NCBI RefSeq assembly: GCF_014145335.1
Contig: NZ_JACIVI010000005.1
Location: forward strand, 81,503 to 145,502
Direction: 5' to 3'
Length of the DNA: 64,000 nucleotides
Source: Aquariibacter albus
GTDB taxonomy: Bacteria > Pseudomonadota > Gammaproteobacteria > Burkholderiales > Burkholderiaceae_C
Shown: positions 9,005-16,821 of the stretch, one piece after another
How the letters are laid out: the number at the start of each line of letters is the position of its first letter
Position numbering within the stretch: position 1 is the stretch's first letter
Notes under the pieces: model-generated
The model's input: the letters and a program-made list of their open reading frames with translations, nothing else
The model's database searches: none
What the model was told of the DNA's origin: nothing
Position numbers and translations under genes: made by a program

Positions 9005-9910
9005 TCAGAAGGGCCGGTCGCCTTCGATCGTGGTGCGGTGCAGGCGGCGGCGCTGCTCCGGCGGACAGCCGGCGGCCAGGTGCATGACCGAGCGGTTGTC
9101 CCAGAACACCATGTCGCCCGGCTGCCAGCGGTGGCGGTAGACGAACTCGGGCCGCGTGCTGTGCGCGAACAGCTCGGCCAGCAGGGCGCGGCTCTCGTCC
9201 TCGGGCAGGCCGACGATGCGGGTGGTGAAGTGCTCGCTGACGAAGAGCGCGGCGCGGCCGGTCTCCGGGTGCGTGCGGACGACGGGCTGGCGCACCGGCG
9301 GCACGGCGGCCACCTGGGCCTCGCTCAGCTTCGGCCGCCAGGGGCTGCGGGCCCGCAGGGCCTCGTACTTGCACAGGTAGCTGTGCTCGGCCTGGCGACC
9401 CGCGACCGCACGCTTGAGCGCGACGGGCAGCGCGGCCCAGGCCAGGTGCTGGTTCGCGAACAGCGTGTCGCCGCCCTCGGCGGGGAGCTCCTGGGCGAGC
9501 AGCATCGAGCCGAGGCTGGGCCGCTCCTTGTAGGACAGGTCGGAATGCCAGTAGTGGCCGGCATCGCCCAGGCCGACCGGCTGGCCCTGCTCGACGATGT
9601 TGGAGACCACCAGGATCTCCGGATGCCCGGCCAGGCCGAACTGGTGCAGCACATGGATCTGCAGCGGGCCGAAGCGGCGGCTGAAGTCGATCTGCTGCTG
9701 CGGCGTCACCGCCTGCTGGCCGCGGAAGACGAGCACATGGTGGTCGAGATGCGCACGGTGCACGGCGCGGAAGGCGTGCTCGGGCAGCGGACGGTCCAGG
9801 CGCAGGCCGAGCACCTCGGCACCCAGCGGGGCCTCGAAGGCACGGAAGACCAGGGACGCGTCGACCCCGGTCGTCGGGGGCAGCGGTTCAGCAAGCGCGG
9901 ACATCGGCAC
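9005..9910 (-). CDS. TauD/TfdA-family Fe(II)/2-oxoglutarate dioxygenase
   Basis: Non-haem iron oxygenase expected to hydroxylate a sulfonate such as taurine, which then falls apart to aldehyde and sulfite. In 301 residues the facial triad is visible: H122-x-D124 in HYWHSDLSYKERP and H277 in SVMHLAAGCP. The 2-oxoglutarate arginine is probably R292 in LHRTTIEGD. It heads the operon with the second sulfonate-class importer. The family also acts on sulfate esters and aryloxyalkanoates, so taurine is the likely but unproven substrate. The start may be 9910 or 9904. Confidence 0.88.
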   Translation of the reverse strand: MPMSALAEPLPPTTGVDASLVFRAFEAPLGAEVLGLRLDRPLPEHAFRAVHRAHLDHHVLVFRGQQAVTPQQQIDFSRRFGPLQIHVLHQFGLAGHPEILVVSNIVEQGQPVGLGDAGHYWHSDLSYKERPSLGSMLLAQELPAEGGDTLFANQHLAWAALPVALKRAVAGRQAEHSYLCKYEALRARSPWRPKLSEAQVAAVPPVRQPVVRTHPETGRAALFVSEHFTTRIVGLPEDESRALLAELFAHSTRPEFVYRHRWQPGDMVFWDNRSVMHLAAGCPPEQRRRLHRTTIEGDRPF

Positions 9911-9987
9911 GGACCGCCCCGGCGGGGAGGCAGCTCAGAAAGGAGCGCGACTGTAGGAAGCCACCCCGCGGCGGGGGAAGCGGCGGC

Positions 9988-9998
9988 TGCGCATGCCG
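9988..9998 (-). promoter_or_regulatory. 11-base element CGGCATGCGCA upstream of the TauD-family gene
   Basis: On the minus strand this reads CGGCATGCGCA and lies 78-88 bases before the start codon. The identical 11 bases occur 76-86 bases before sfnG (22157-22167). At sfnG they are part of a -24/-12 promoter match. Here the -12 GC is missing at the right distance, so a sigma-54 promoter is not supported. Confidence 0.3.
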
Positions 9999-10009
9999 AT
10001 CTGCGCGCG

Positions 10010-10019
10010 CCGCATAAGC
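10010..10019 (-). promoter_or_regulatory. shared box GCTTATGCGG upstream of the taurine-like operon
   Basis: Exact minus-strand copy of the box at 6136-6145, about 100 bases before the TauD-family start codon and 11 bases upstream of the CGGCATGCGCA element. Candidate binding site for a common sulfur-starvation regulator. Confidence 0.4.
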
Positions 10020-10025
10020 CCCGCG

Positions 10026-10055
10026 CCGCCCGCAGCCGCCCGCAGCCGCCCGCAG
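10026..10055. repeat. three tandem copies of a 10-base unit
   Basis: CCGCCCGCAG is repeated three times without mismatch just after the ribA stop codon and upstream of the TauD-family operon. It is too short and regular for CRISPR and probably reflects slippage. Confidence 0.85.
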
Positions 10056-10061
10056 CCGGCC

Positions 10062-10742
10062 TCAGGCGTCCTCGACGGTCTGCCACCGGCCGGGCCGCAG
10101 CGCGCCGTCGAGCAGGTCCGGCCAGTGGCCCATGCGCAGCGTCTTGGTGCGCAGATAGCCCTGGTTCCCGGGGTGGCTGCCGGCCCGCAGCGGCAGGCGC
10201 TCGACCACGGTGATGCCGGCCGCCTGCAGGCCCTGGACCTTGGCCGGGTTGTGGGTCAGCAGACGCACCCGCTGCACGCCCAGCGCACGCAGCAGGTCGG
10301 CGGCGGCCGCGTAGTCGCGTGCATCGTCGGGCAGGCCCAGGCGGCGGTTGGCCTCGACGGTGTCGGCGCCCTGGTCCTGCAGCGCGTAGGCGCGAACCTT
10401 GTCGACCAGGCCGATGCCGCGGCCTTCCTGCCGCAGGTAGAGGAGCACACCCGCCCCGGCCTCGGCCAAGTGCTGCAGCGCGCGGTGGAGCTGCGGACCG
10501 CAGTCGCACTTGAGGCTGCCGAAGGCATCGCCGCTGAGGCATTCGGAATGCAGGCGGACCAGCACCGGCGTGCCGGGGTCCAGCGCGCCCAGGCTGAGCG
10601 CCGCATGCTCGCGGCCGCGGGCATCGACGACGGCGTGCAGGCGGAAGCGGCCGGCCGCGGTCGGCAGGTCGCAGCTGGCGCCGCGAACGAAACCGGCTGG
10701 CCGGTCGGGCAGGGTGGGCGGGAAGGACAAGGCTGTCGGCAT
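10062..10742 (-). CDS. ribA: GTP cyclohydrolase II
   Basis: Opens the GTP ring in the first step of riboflavin/FMN synthesis. The 226 residues contain the zinc cysteines C68, C79 and C81 (SECLSGDAFGSLKCDCG), the catalytic RQEGRGIGLVDKVRAYALQDQG block, and the C-terminal LLTHNPAKVQGLQAAGI. It is the stand-alone RibA form without the DHBP-synthase domain. The ATG at 10742 (MPTALSF) gives the family length. It lies alone between the taurine-like operon and the divergent gntR. A flavin-synthesis gene here may serve the many flavin enzymes of the island, but coincidence is possible. Confidence 0.93.
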   Translation of the reverse strand: MPTALSFPPTLPDRPAGFVRGASCDLPTAAGRFRLHAVVDARGREHAALSLGALDPGTPVLVRLHSECLSGDAFGSLKCDCGPQLHRALQHLAEAGAGVLLYLRQEGRGIGLVDKVRAYALQDQGADTVEANRRLGLPDDARDYAAAADLLRALGVQRVRLLTHNPAKVQGLQAAGITVVERLPLRAGSHPGNQGYLRTKTLRMGHWPDLLDGALRPGRWQTVEDA

Positions 10743-10957
10743 GGGACGGGACACGGGAGACCGGTGCGGCAGCGTGCGCAATCGCTGTGCCGGGCCGGGA
10801 GGCGGGCCCGGCAGCTCTTGCGCCCCCGCGAGGGCGGCGGCTGCTGCATCCGCAGCACGCCCTGCGCGCAGGCTGCTGCGCCGGCAGCGGCCGGATGCCG
10901 CTTCTATGCATATGCGCGATCGGCGCTTGGCCGCGGGCCGAGCGGCCCCGAGCATGC

Positions 10958-10981
10958 GGGAACTTGTCATGACCAGTTCCC
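10958..10981. promoter_or_regulatory. 24-base palindrome over the gntR start codon
   Basis: GGGAACT at 10958-10964 pairs with AGTTCCC at 10975-10981, and the centre is GTCATGAC. Only one base pair (10965/10974) is mismatched. The candidate start codon ATG (10969-10971) is the centre of symmetry. This is what an autoregulatory operator of a dimeric GntR protein would look like, blocking its own cassette. Operator function is inferred. Confidence 0.5.
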
Positions 10982-11727
10982 TCCACCCCAGCCCCCCGAG
11001 CCGCCCTGCCCCGCTGCATGCGCGGCTGGGCCAGACGCTGCGCCACCGCATCCTGGACGGCCAGTACGCGCCGGCCTCGCGGCTGCCGTCGGAGCGCGAG
11101 CTGATCGCCGACTTCGGCCTGAGCCGCATCACCGTGCGCAAGGCGCTCGACGACCTGCAGCAGGAGGGCCTGATCACCACCGTGCACGGCAAGGGCCGCT
11201 TCGTCGCGGCACCGAAGGCCTTCCAGGACCTGCGCGAGCTGCGCGGCCTGGCCGAGGCCCTGGCCCCGCAGGGCCGCCAGCTGCGCAACCGCCTGCTCGG
11301 CGCATGGATCGGGCCGGCGCCGGAAGGCATCGCCCAGCGGCTGGGTCTGGCGCCGGGCGCAGCGGTCGGCACGATCCGCCGGCTGCGCATGCTCGACGGC
11401 CTGCCGCTGTCGGTCGAGACCAGCCACTTCCCGGCCGCGATCGCCGAGGCGCTGCTGCAGCAGGACCTGGCCGGCCGCGACGTGTTCCGGCTGCTCGAGG
11501 ACGCGCTCGGCCTGGCGCTCGGCCAGGCCGAGCTGGCGATCGAGGCCACGGCCGCCGACGCCGAGCTCGCCGACGCCCTGGGGCTGGCCGCCGGGGCGCC
11601 GCTGCTGCGGATCGAGCGGCTCACGCACGACGCCCAGGGCCGGCCGATCGACTTCGAGCATCTCCACTACCGCAGCGACGGCTTCCAGATCCGGCTGCAG
11701 ATTCCCAGGAAGGCCCACGCGGCATGA
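10969..11727 (+). CDS. GntR/HutC-family transcriptional regulator
   Basis: One-component regulator of 252 residues. The N-terminal winged helix-turn-helix (about residues 17-80) shows LRHRILDGQYAPASRLPSER, LSRITVRKALDDL and GLITTVHGKGRFV. The C-terminal UTRA ligand domain (about 100-240) has LLRIERLTHDAQGRPIDFE. The stop overlaps the next start (ATGA at 11724-11727), so it is translated with the flavoprotein gene and probably controls that cassette. The UTRA ligand is unknown, perhaps the compound the cassette processes. An ATG at 10954 is an alternative start; the palindrome at 10958-10981 spans the chosen one. Confidence 0.9.
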   Translation: MTSSLHPSPPSRPAPLHARLGQTLRHRILDGQYAPASRLPSERELIADFGLSRITVRKALDDLQQEGLITTVHGKGRFVAAPKAFQDLRELRGLAEALAPQGRQLRNRLLGAWIGPAPEGIAQRLGLAPGAAVGTIRRLRMLDGLPLSVETSHFPAAIAEALLQQDLAGRDVFRLLEDALGLALGQAELAIEATAADAELADALGLAAGAPLLRIERLTHDAQGRPIDFEHLHYRSDGFQIRLQIPRKAHAA

Positions 11728-13490
11728 GCATCCCCTCCTCCCCCCCGAGCGAAGCGATCCACGATGTCATCGTGGTCGGCGGCGGCACGGCCGGCCCGAT
11801 GGCCGCGATCAAGGCCAAGGCGCGCGACCCGCGGCTGCGCGTGCTGCTGCTCGACAAGGCACACGTCAAGCGCAGCGGCGCGATCTCGATGGGCATGGAC
11901 GGCCTGAACAACGCCGTGCTGCCCGGCCATGCCACGCCCGAGCAGTACACCCGCGAGATCACCCTGGCCAACGAGGGCATCGTCGACCAGTCCACCGTCT
12001 ACGCCTACGCGGCCCACAGCGCGGCCACGATCGAGCAGCTCGACCGCTGGGGCGTGAAGTTCGAGAAGGACGGCACCGGCGACTACGCCGTGAAGAAGGT
12101 CCACCACCTCGGCAGCTACGTGCTGCCGATGCCCGAGGGGCATGACGTGAAGGCGGTGCTCTACCGCCAGCTCAAGCGGGCGCGGGTCGAGATCGGCAAC
12201 CGCCTGGTCGTCACGCGGGTACTGCTCGATGCGCGGGGCGAGGCCTGCGGCGTGATCGGCTTCGACTGCCGCACGGCCGAAGTCCAGGTGCTGCGCGCGA
12301 AGGCGGTGATCCTGTGCTGCGGCGCGGCCGGCCGCCTGGGCCTGCCGGCCTCCGGCTACCTGATGGGCACCTACGAGAACCCGACCAATGCCGGCGACGG
12401 CTACGCCATGGCCTTCCACGCGGGCGCGGCGCTGGCCAACCTGGAGTGCTACCAGATCAACCCGCTGATCAAGGACTACAACGGCCCGGCCTGCGCCTAC
12501 GTCACCGGTCCGCTCGGCGGCTACACCGTCAATGCGCAGGGCCAGCGCTTCATCGAATGCGACTACTGGTCGGGCCAGATGATGCTGGAGTTCTGGCGCG
12601 AGCTGCAGGGCGGCCAGGGCCCGGTCTTCCTGAAGATGGACCATCTGGCCGAGGAGACCATCCAGACCATCGAGACCATCCTGCACAGCAACGAGCGGCC
12701 GAGCCGCGGCAGCTTCCACGCCGGCCGCGGCACCGACTACCGCCAGCGCATGGTGGAGATGCACATCTCCGAGATCGGCTTCTGCAGCGGCCACAGCGCC
12801 TCGGGCGTGGCCGTCAACACGCGGGCCGAGACCACGGTGCCCGGCCTCTATGCGGCCGGCGACCTGGCCGCCGTGCCGCACAACTACATGCTCGGCGCCT
12901 TCACCTACGGCTGGTTCGCCGGCGAGGCCGCGGCCGAGCGCGCCCTGGGCCGCGACCTGGCCGTGCCCGATGCCGGGCAGATCGCCCGCGAGCAGGCCCG
13001 CATCCTCGCGCCGCTCGCGCGCAGCGAGCGCGGCGGCGGCCTGCCGCCGCTGCAGGTCGAATACAAGCTGCGCCGCTTCGTCAACGACTACCTGCAGCCG
13101 CCCAAGGTCACGCGCAAGATGGAACTGGCGCTGGACCGCTTCGCCGAGATCGGCGAGGACCTTGAACGGCTGCATGCCCGCGACCCGCACGAGCTGATGC
13201 GCGCCGCCGAGGTGAGCGTCATCCACGACTGCGCGCAGATGGCCGCGCGTGCCTCGCTGTTCCGCACCGAGAGCCGCTGGGGCCTCTACCACCTGCGCGT
13301 CGACCACCCCGAGCGCAACGACGCCGACTGGTTCTGCCACACCCACCTGAGCCGTGGCGCGAACGGCGGCTTCGTCCACCGCAAGGTCGCGGTGGAGCCC
13401 TACCGCTTCCCCATCGAGGATGCCGAGCGCGACGCCTACGGCCGCCTGCGCATCCCCCAAGCTGCCGCGCCCGCGGCCCAGCCCGCATGA
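11724..13490 (+). CDS. FAD-dependent oxidoreductase of the fumarate reductase/APS reductase alpha-subunit family (AprA-like)
   Basis: 588-residue flavoprotein. The N-terminal dinucleotide fold is VIVVGGGTAGPMAA (GxGxxG at 19-24); FAD-contacting SMGMDGLNNAVLPG follows, and the C-terminal FAD motif is GLYAAGDLAAVPHNYMLGAF. A helical C-terminal domain (YKLRRFVNDYLQPPKVTRKMEL on) resembles the SdhA/FrdA/AprA group. It overlaps gntR upstream and the ferredoxin gene downstream by four bases each. The partner ferredoxin resembles AprB, so the pair looks like a soluble AprBA-type complex. In AprBA the reaction is APS to sulfite and AMP or the reverse. At 588 residues it is shorter than AprA (about 650), and I could not confirm APS-binding residues. 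Substrate unknown, perhaps an organosulfur compound. Confidence 0.85.
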   Translation: MSIPSSPPSEAIHDVIVVGGGTAGPMAAIKAKARDPRLRVLLLDKAHVKRSGAISMGMDGLNNAVLPGHATPEQYTREITLANEGIVDQSTVYAYAAHSAATIEQLDRWGVKFEKDGTGDYAVKKVHHLGSYVLPMPEGHDVKAVLYRQLKRARVEIGNRLVVTRVLLDARGEACGVIGFDCRTAEVQVLRAKAVILCCGAAGRLGLPASGYLMGTYENPTNAGDGYAMAFHAGAALANLECYQINPLIKDYNGPACAYVTGPLGGYTVNAQGQRFIECDYWSGQMMLEFWRELQGGQGPVFLKMDHLAEETIQTIETILHSNERPSRGSFHAGRGTDYRQRMVEMHISEIGFCSGHSASGVAVNTRAETTVPGLYAAGDLAAVPHNYMLGAFTYGWFAGEAAAERALGRDLAVPDAGQIAREQARILAPLARSERGGGLPPLQVEYKLRRFVNDYLQPPKVTRKMELALDRFAEIGEDLERLHARDPHELMRAAEVSVIHDCAQMAARASLFRTESRWGLYHLRVDHPERNDADWFCHTHLSRGANGGFVHRKVAVEPYRFPIEDAERDAYGRLRIPQAAAPAAQPA

Positions 13491-13732
13491 ACTTCACCCC
13501 CCGCACCATCGACCAGCGCAGCGCCGCGCCCGTCACCATCGACGAAGGCCTGTGCATCGCCGACAAGGGCTGCCGCGTCTGCATCGACGTCTGCCCGATG
13601 GACCTGCTGGCCATCGACCCGGCGACGGGCAAGGCCTTCATGAAGTACGACGAGTGCTGGTACTGCATGCCCTGCGCGAAGGACTGCCCGACCGGCGCCG
13701 TCCAGGTCGCGATCCCCTACCTGCTGCGCTGA
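13487..13732 (+). CDS. AprB-like 2[4Fe-4S] ferredoxin subunit
   Basis: 81-residue ferredoxin with two four-cysteine sets. The first is C23, C29, C32, C36 in CIADKGCRVCIDVCPMD; the second is C57, C60, C63, C67 in CWYCMPCAKDCPTG. The order, the DLLAIDP segment between the clusters and the CW-x-C motif resemble the N-terminal half of the APS reductase beta subunit. It lacks the AprB C-terminal tail that wraps around AprA. It should pass electrons to or from the flavoprotein, whose stop overlaps its start by four bases. Cytoplasmic. The ferredoxin call is firm; the AprB relation is from motif comparison by eye. Confidence 0.9.
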   Translation: MNFTPRTIDQRSAAPVTIDEGLCIADKGCRVCIDVCPMDLLAIDPATGKAFMKYDECWYCMPCAKDCPTGAVQVAIPYLLR

Positions 13733-13759
13733 GCCGCCCCTGCCGAAGCCGAGCCCGCC

Positions 13760-14740
13760 ATGTCCCTGCCCCCGGCCCTGGATCCCCGCCTGCACGATGC
13801 CGACCCGGTCGTGCGCAGCCTCGCGCTGCGCGAACTGGCCGAGGCGGAGGACGAGGCCCACCTGCCGCAGCTCTGCGCGGCCCTGCACGACCCCGCGCCT
13901 GCCGTGCGGCTGGAAGCCGCCCGCGGCCTGACCGCCTGGGAACGGGCCGAGACCGTGCAGGCCCTGATCGGCGCCCTCGACGACCCCGAAGCGGCCGTGC
14001 GCGAGGCGGCCGGCCGCAGCCTGGGCGAGTTGCAGGACCCGGCCAGCGCCGACTGGCTGTGGCCGGCCCTGGACCACTCGCAGGCCGCCGTGCGCGCCCA
14101 GCTGCTGCAGGCGCTGCGGCCACTGCGCTGCCCCGCGGCCCTGCCGGCGGCGCGCCGTCTGCTGGACGATGCCGCGCCGGCGGTGCGGGCCGCCGCCGTC
14201 GAACTGATCGCCTGGCTCAAGCCGCCCGAGGACCTGCCCCGCCTGGCCGGCCTGGCCGGCGCGGACCCGGCCCCCGCCGTGCGGCGGGCCGCGCTGGCGG
14301 CGCTGGCCTACGCACCGGCCGAAGCCCCCGGCGTGGACGCCGTGCTGGCGCGCAGCCTGCGGGAAGCGGCCGACTGGACCCTGCGCGAGGCCGCGGCCGC
14401 CACCCTGGTGCGGCTGCGTCGGCCGGCCCTTCGGCCCGCCCTGCAGGCGGCGCTGGACGACAGCCACTGGCAGGTGCGGCTGCTGGCCGCGCGCGCCCTG
14501 GGCCGCCTGGGCCGCGCCGCCGGACCGGCCCTGCCTGCCCTGGTCGCCCAGCTCGCGCAGCCGGTGCCGAACCTGCGCAAGGAGACGGTGATCGCTCTCG
14601 GCGAAGTCGGTGACCCCGCCGCCCGGCCGGCCCTGCTCGGCGTGGCCGACGACCCGGACCCGGACGTGCGCAAGCTCGCGCGGCTGGCGCTGACGACGCT
14701 CGACCGGGCCGCTCAGGCGGCCTCGGACACGCCGAAGTAG
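13760..14740 (+). CDS. HEAT-repeat protein of the AprBA-like cassette
   Basis: 326 residues made almost wholly of about ten HEAT-like helical repeats of some 30 residues, each with a DP-x-x-x-VR(R/E/L)-x-AA core (DADPVVRSLALREL, DPAPAVRLEAARGL, DPEAAVREAAGRSL, DDSHWQVRLLAARAL, DDPDPDVRKLARLAL). No signal peptide or membrane segment. It begins 27 bases after the ferredoxin gene, so it is co-transcribed. HEAT proteins are scaffolds or cofactor-insertion helpers; a role in assembling or docking the flavoprotein-ferredoxin complex is inference. The 3' end overlaps the convergent livF-like gene by 28 bases. Confidence 0.85.
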   Translation: MSLPPALDPRLHDADPVVRSLALRELAEAEDEAHLPQLCAALHDPAPAVRLEAARGLTAWERAETVQALIGALDDPEAAVREAAGRSLGELQDPASADWLWPALDHSQAAVRAQLLQALRPLRCPAALPAARRLLDDAAPAVRAAAVELIAWLKPPEDLPRLAGLAGADPAPAVRRAALAALAYAPAEAPGVDAVLARSLREAADWTLREAAAATLVRLRRPALRPALQAALDDSHWQVRLLAARALGRLGRAAGPALPALVAQLAQPVPNLRKETVIALGEVGDPAARPALLGVADDPDPDVRKLARLALTTLDRAAQAASDTPK

Positions 14741-15480
14741 CGCGCCGCCAGCGCCTCGCGACCGCCGAGCGCGGCCACCGGGCCGCTGCGCTCGGCGCGG
14801 CCGCGATCGATGACGGTCACCCGGTGGGCGTGGCGCAGCACGGCCCCCGCGCCCTGTTCCGCCAGCAGCAGGCTCAGGCCCTGCGTGGTGTTCAGGTGGT
14901 GCAGCACGGCGACGATCTCGTCGACGACCCGGGCGGCCAGGCCCATCGACAGCTCATCGAGCAGCAGCAGCCGCGGCCGCGCCATCAGCGCACGGCCGAT
15001 CGCGGCCATCTGCTGCTCGCCGCCCGAGCCCAGGCCCGCCGGACTGCGGCGGCGTTCCCGCAGCCGGGGAAAGAGGGTGTAGACCGCCTCCAGGTCCTGC
15101 GCCAGCTCCTCGGCCGAGGCGTCGCGGCCGAGGCCGCCGCAACGCAGGTTGTCCTCGAGGCTCAGGCGCGGGAAGAGCCGCCGGCCCTCCAGCACCGGCA
15201 CCAGGCCGGCCCGCACGCGCCAGGCCGGCGGCTGGCCGTCCAGGACCTGGCCGTCGAAGTGCACACGGCCTGCGCTGATCGCCCCGCCCTCGGCCGGCAG
15301 CAGGCCGGCGATGGCCTTCAGCGCGGTGGACTTGCCGGCGCCGTTCGGGCCGAGCAGCACGTGGACCTCGCCGGGCTGCACGCACAGGCTCAGCGCCTGC
15401 AGGGCCTGCACGGCGCCGCCGTAGCGGACCGCCACGGCGTCCAGGGCCAGCCGTGGCGGCGGCGCCTCAGCTCCAGGCAT
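14713..15480 (-). CDS. branched-chain-amino-acid-type ABC transporter ATP-binding protein (LivF-like)
   Basis: Second ATPase of the Liv-type importer, 255 residues. Seen: Walker A GPNGAGKST, Walker B LLLLDELSMGLA typical of LivF, and switch region LLLAEQ. The signature reads LGSGGEQQM instead of the usual LSGGEQQM, so either one residue has been inserted or the loop is altered. Last gene of the sfnG operon; its start overlaps the sfnB-paralogue stop by 14 bases. LivF next to SfnB/SfnG implies that the substrate is an organosulfur compound rather than an amino acid. Confidence 0.88.
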   Translation of the reverse strand: MPGAEAPPPRLALDAVAVRYGGAVQALQALSLCVQPGEVHVLLGPNGAGKSTALKAIAGLLPAEGGAISAGRVHFDGQVLDGQPPAWRVRAGLVPVLEGRRLFPRLSLEDNLRCGGLGRDASAEELAQDLEAVYTLFPRLRERRRSPAGLGSGGEQQMAAIGRALMARPRLLLLDELSMGLAARVVDEIVAVLHHLNTTQGLSLLLAEQGAGAVLRHAHRVTVIDRGRAERSGPVAALGGREALAARYFGVSEAA

Positions 15481-16747
15481 GGAAGGGCGGCTTCACGCCG
15501 TTCAGCAGGTGGTTGCCGACGATGGCGTACTTCCAGCGCACCGGGTCGTGCAGGGTGTGGGTGCGGGCATTGCGCCAGTGGCGGTCGAGGTTGTAGCTGC
15601 CGGCGGTGGCCCGCGCACCGGCCAGCTCGAAGAGCTTGCTGCTGGTCTCCAGCGCGATCTCGGTGGAGAGCACCTTGGCCTCGGCCACGGCCAGCTGGGC
15701 GGCGGCCACGGTCTCGGCATCGGGCGCGGCGACGGCGCGATCGATCGCCAGGCCGGCCCGTTCGAGCAGGGCCTCGCTCGCATGCAGGCGGATCTGCAGG
15801 CCGCCGAGGGCATGGACGGTGTGCGGGTCCTGGCTGGCGTGGTCGAGCTGGCTGTCGATCCACGGCCGGCTGCGGGTGCGCACGAAGTCCACCGTGTCGG
15901 CCAGCGCATTGCGGGCGATGCCGACGTCGATGGCCGCCTGGATGATCTGGAAGATCGCGCCGTCGGCCGAGGGCGCGGCATAGCCCCGGTAGGCCGGGAT
16001 CAGGTGGGTGCGCGGCACGCGGACCTGGTCGATCAGCACGGTGCCGCTCAGCGTGGTGCGCTGGCCGAAGGCGCTCCAGTCGTCGATCACCGTCAGGCCT
16101 GGCGCGTCGCGGCGGGCCACGGCATACCAGGCGCGACCCTCGGCATCGTTGGCGACGATCGGCACCCAGTGCGCGAGCAGGGCCCCGGTCGAATAGAACT
16201 TGCGGCCGCTGACGCGCACATGGTCGGGGCCGTCGTCGACGAAGCGCGTCTCGAACTCGGCCGCGCGCCGCGAGCCGGACTCGGAGAAGGCATTGCCGAG
16301 GCGGGCGCCGCCCAGCACCTCGGCGAAGAAGAGGGCCTGCTGGGCCGGGTCCGACACGGTGCGGATGGCCGCCACGATGCCGAGATGGTTCTGCGTGATC
16401 TGCGCAATCGAGGGGTCGGCCGCCGCGAGGATGGCGATCACCTCGGCGATCACGGCGTAGGACAGCTCGGGCCCGCCGTGCGCGCGCGGCACGTTCAGCG
16501 ACCACAGGCCGCTCTGCGAGTAGACGTCGAGCTCCTCGACCGGCCAGCGGCGCTCGCGGTCGCGCTCGGCCGCACCGGGCGCGAAGCGGGCGGCCAGGGC
16601 CTGGGCGATCTGCAGGGCCTCGGCCGCGTCGCGGACGACATGGGCCGGCTCGGGACGGCGTGGCAGGGCCGGCACGCCGACCGGCGGCTCGGGGGCCAGG
16701 GCGGAGCGGACCGGGGCGGCAGCAGTGGAAGCAGGCAGGGCAGACAT
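15467..16747 (-). CDS. sfnB: SfnB-family ACAD-fold flavin monooxygenase (second copy)
   Basis: 426-residue acyl-CoA-dehydrogenase-fold protein of the sulfur-acquisition group, which includes FMNH2-dependent oxygenases such as SfnB, SfnC and DszC. Seen: LWSLNVPRAHGGPELSY, IAQITQNHLGIV, NAFSESGSR, the conserved DWSAFGQRTTLSGTV and the C-terminal [22 protein letters not shown]. The general-base glutamate of true acyl-CoA dehydrogenases is not evident. It is clearly paralogous to the gene at 22622-23887. The ATG at 16747 avoids a low-complexity extension upstream. It lies between the receptor and LivF genes. Reaction uncertain; sulfone, sulfinate or sulfonate oxidation is likely. Confidence 0.85.
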   Translation of the reverse strand: MSALPASTAAAPVRSALAPEPPVGVPALPRRPEPAHVVRDAAEALQIAQALAARFAPGAAERDRERRWPVEELDVYSQSGLWSLNVPRAHGGPELSYAVIAEVIAILAAADPSIAQITQNHLGIVAAIRTVSDPAQQALFFAEVLGGARLGNAFSESGSRRAAEFETRFVDDGPDHVRVSGRKFYSTGALLAHWVPIVANDAEGRAWYAVARRDAPGLTVIDDWSAFGQRTTLSGTVLIDQVRVPRTHLIPAYRGYAAPSADGAIFQIIQAAIDVGIARNALADTVDFVRTRSRPWIDSQLDHASQDPHTVHALGGLQIRLHASEALLERAGLAIDRAVAAPDAETVAAAQLAVAEAKVLSTEIALETSSKLFELAGARATAGSYNLDRHWRNARTHTLHDPVRWKYAIVGNHLLNGVKPPFHAWS

Positions 16748-16821
16748 GGCAAGGGACAGGGTCGGACGGGACGGGAGGGGTCGGGACAAGGCGTGGCGTG
16801 GCGGTGCGGGCGGGCGCCGCT

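Noticed and set aside
9988-10002. Sigma-54 promoter for the TauD-family operon
   Set aside because: The 11-mer shared with the sfnG promoter is present, but the -12 GC is not at 10 bases from the -24 GG.
10026-10055. Three direct repeats as a possible CRISPR remnant
   Set aside because: Unit is only 10 bases, with no spacers and no cas genes.
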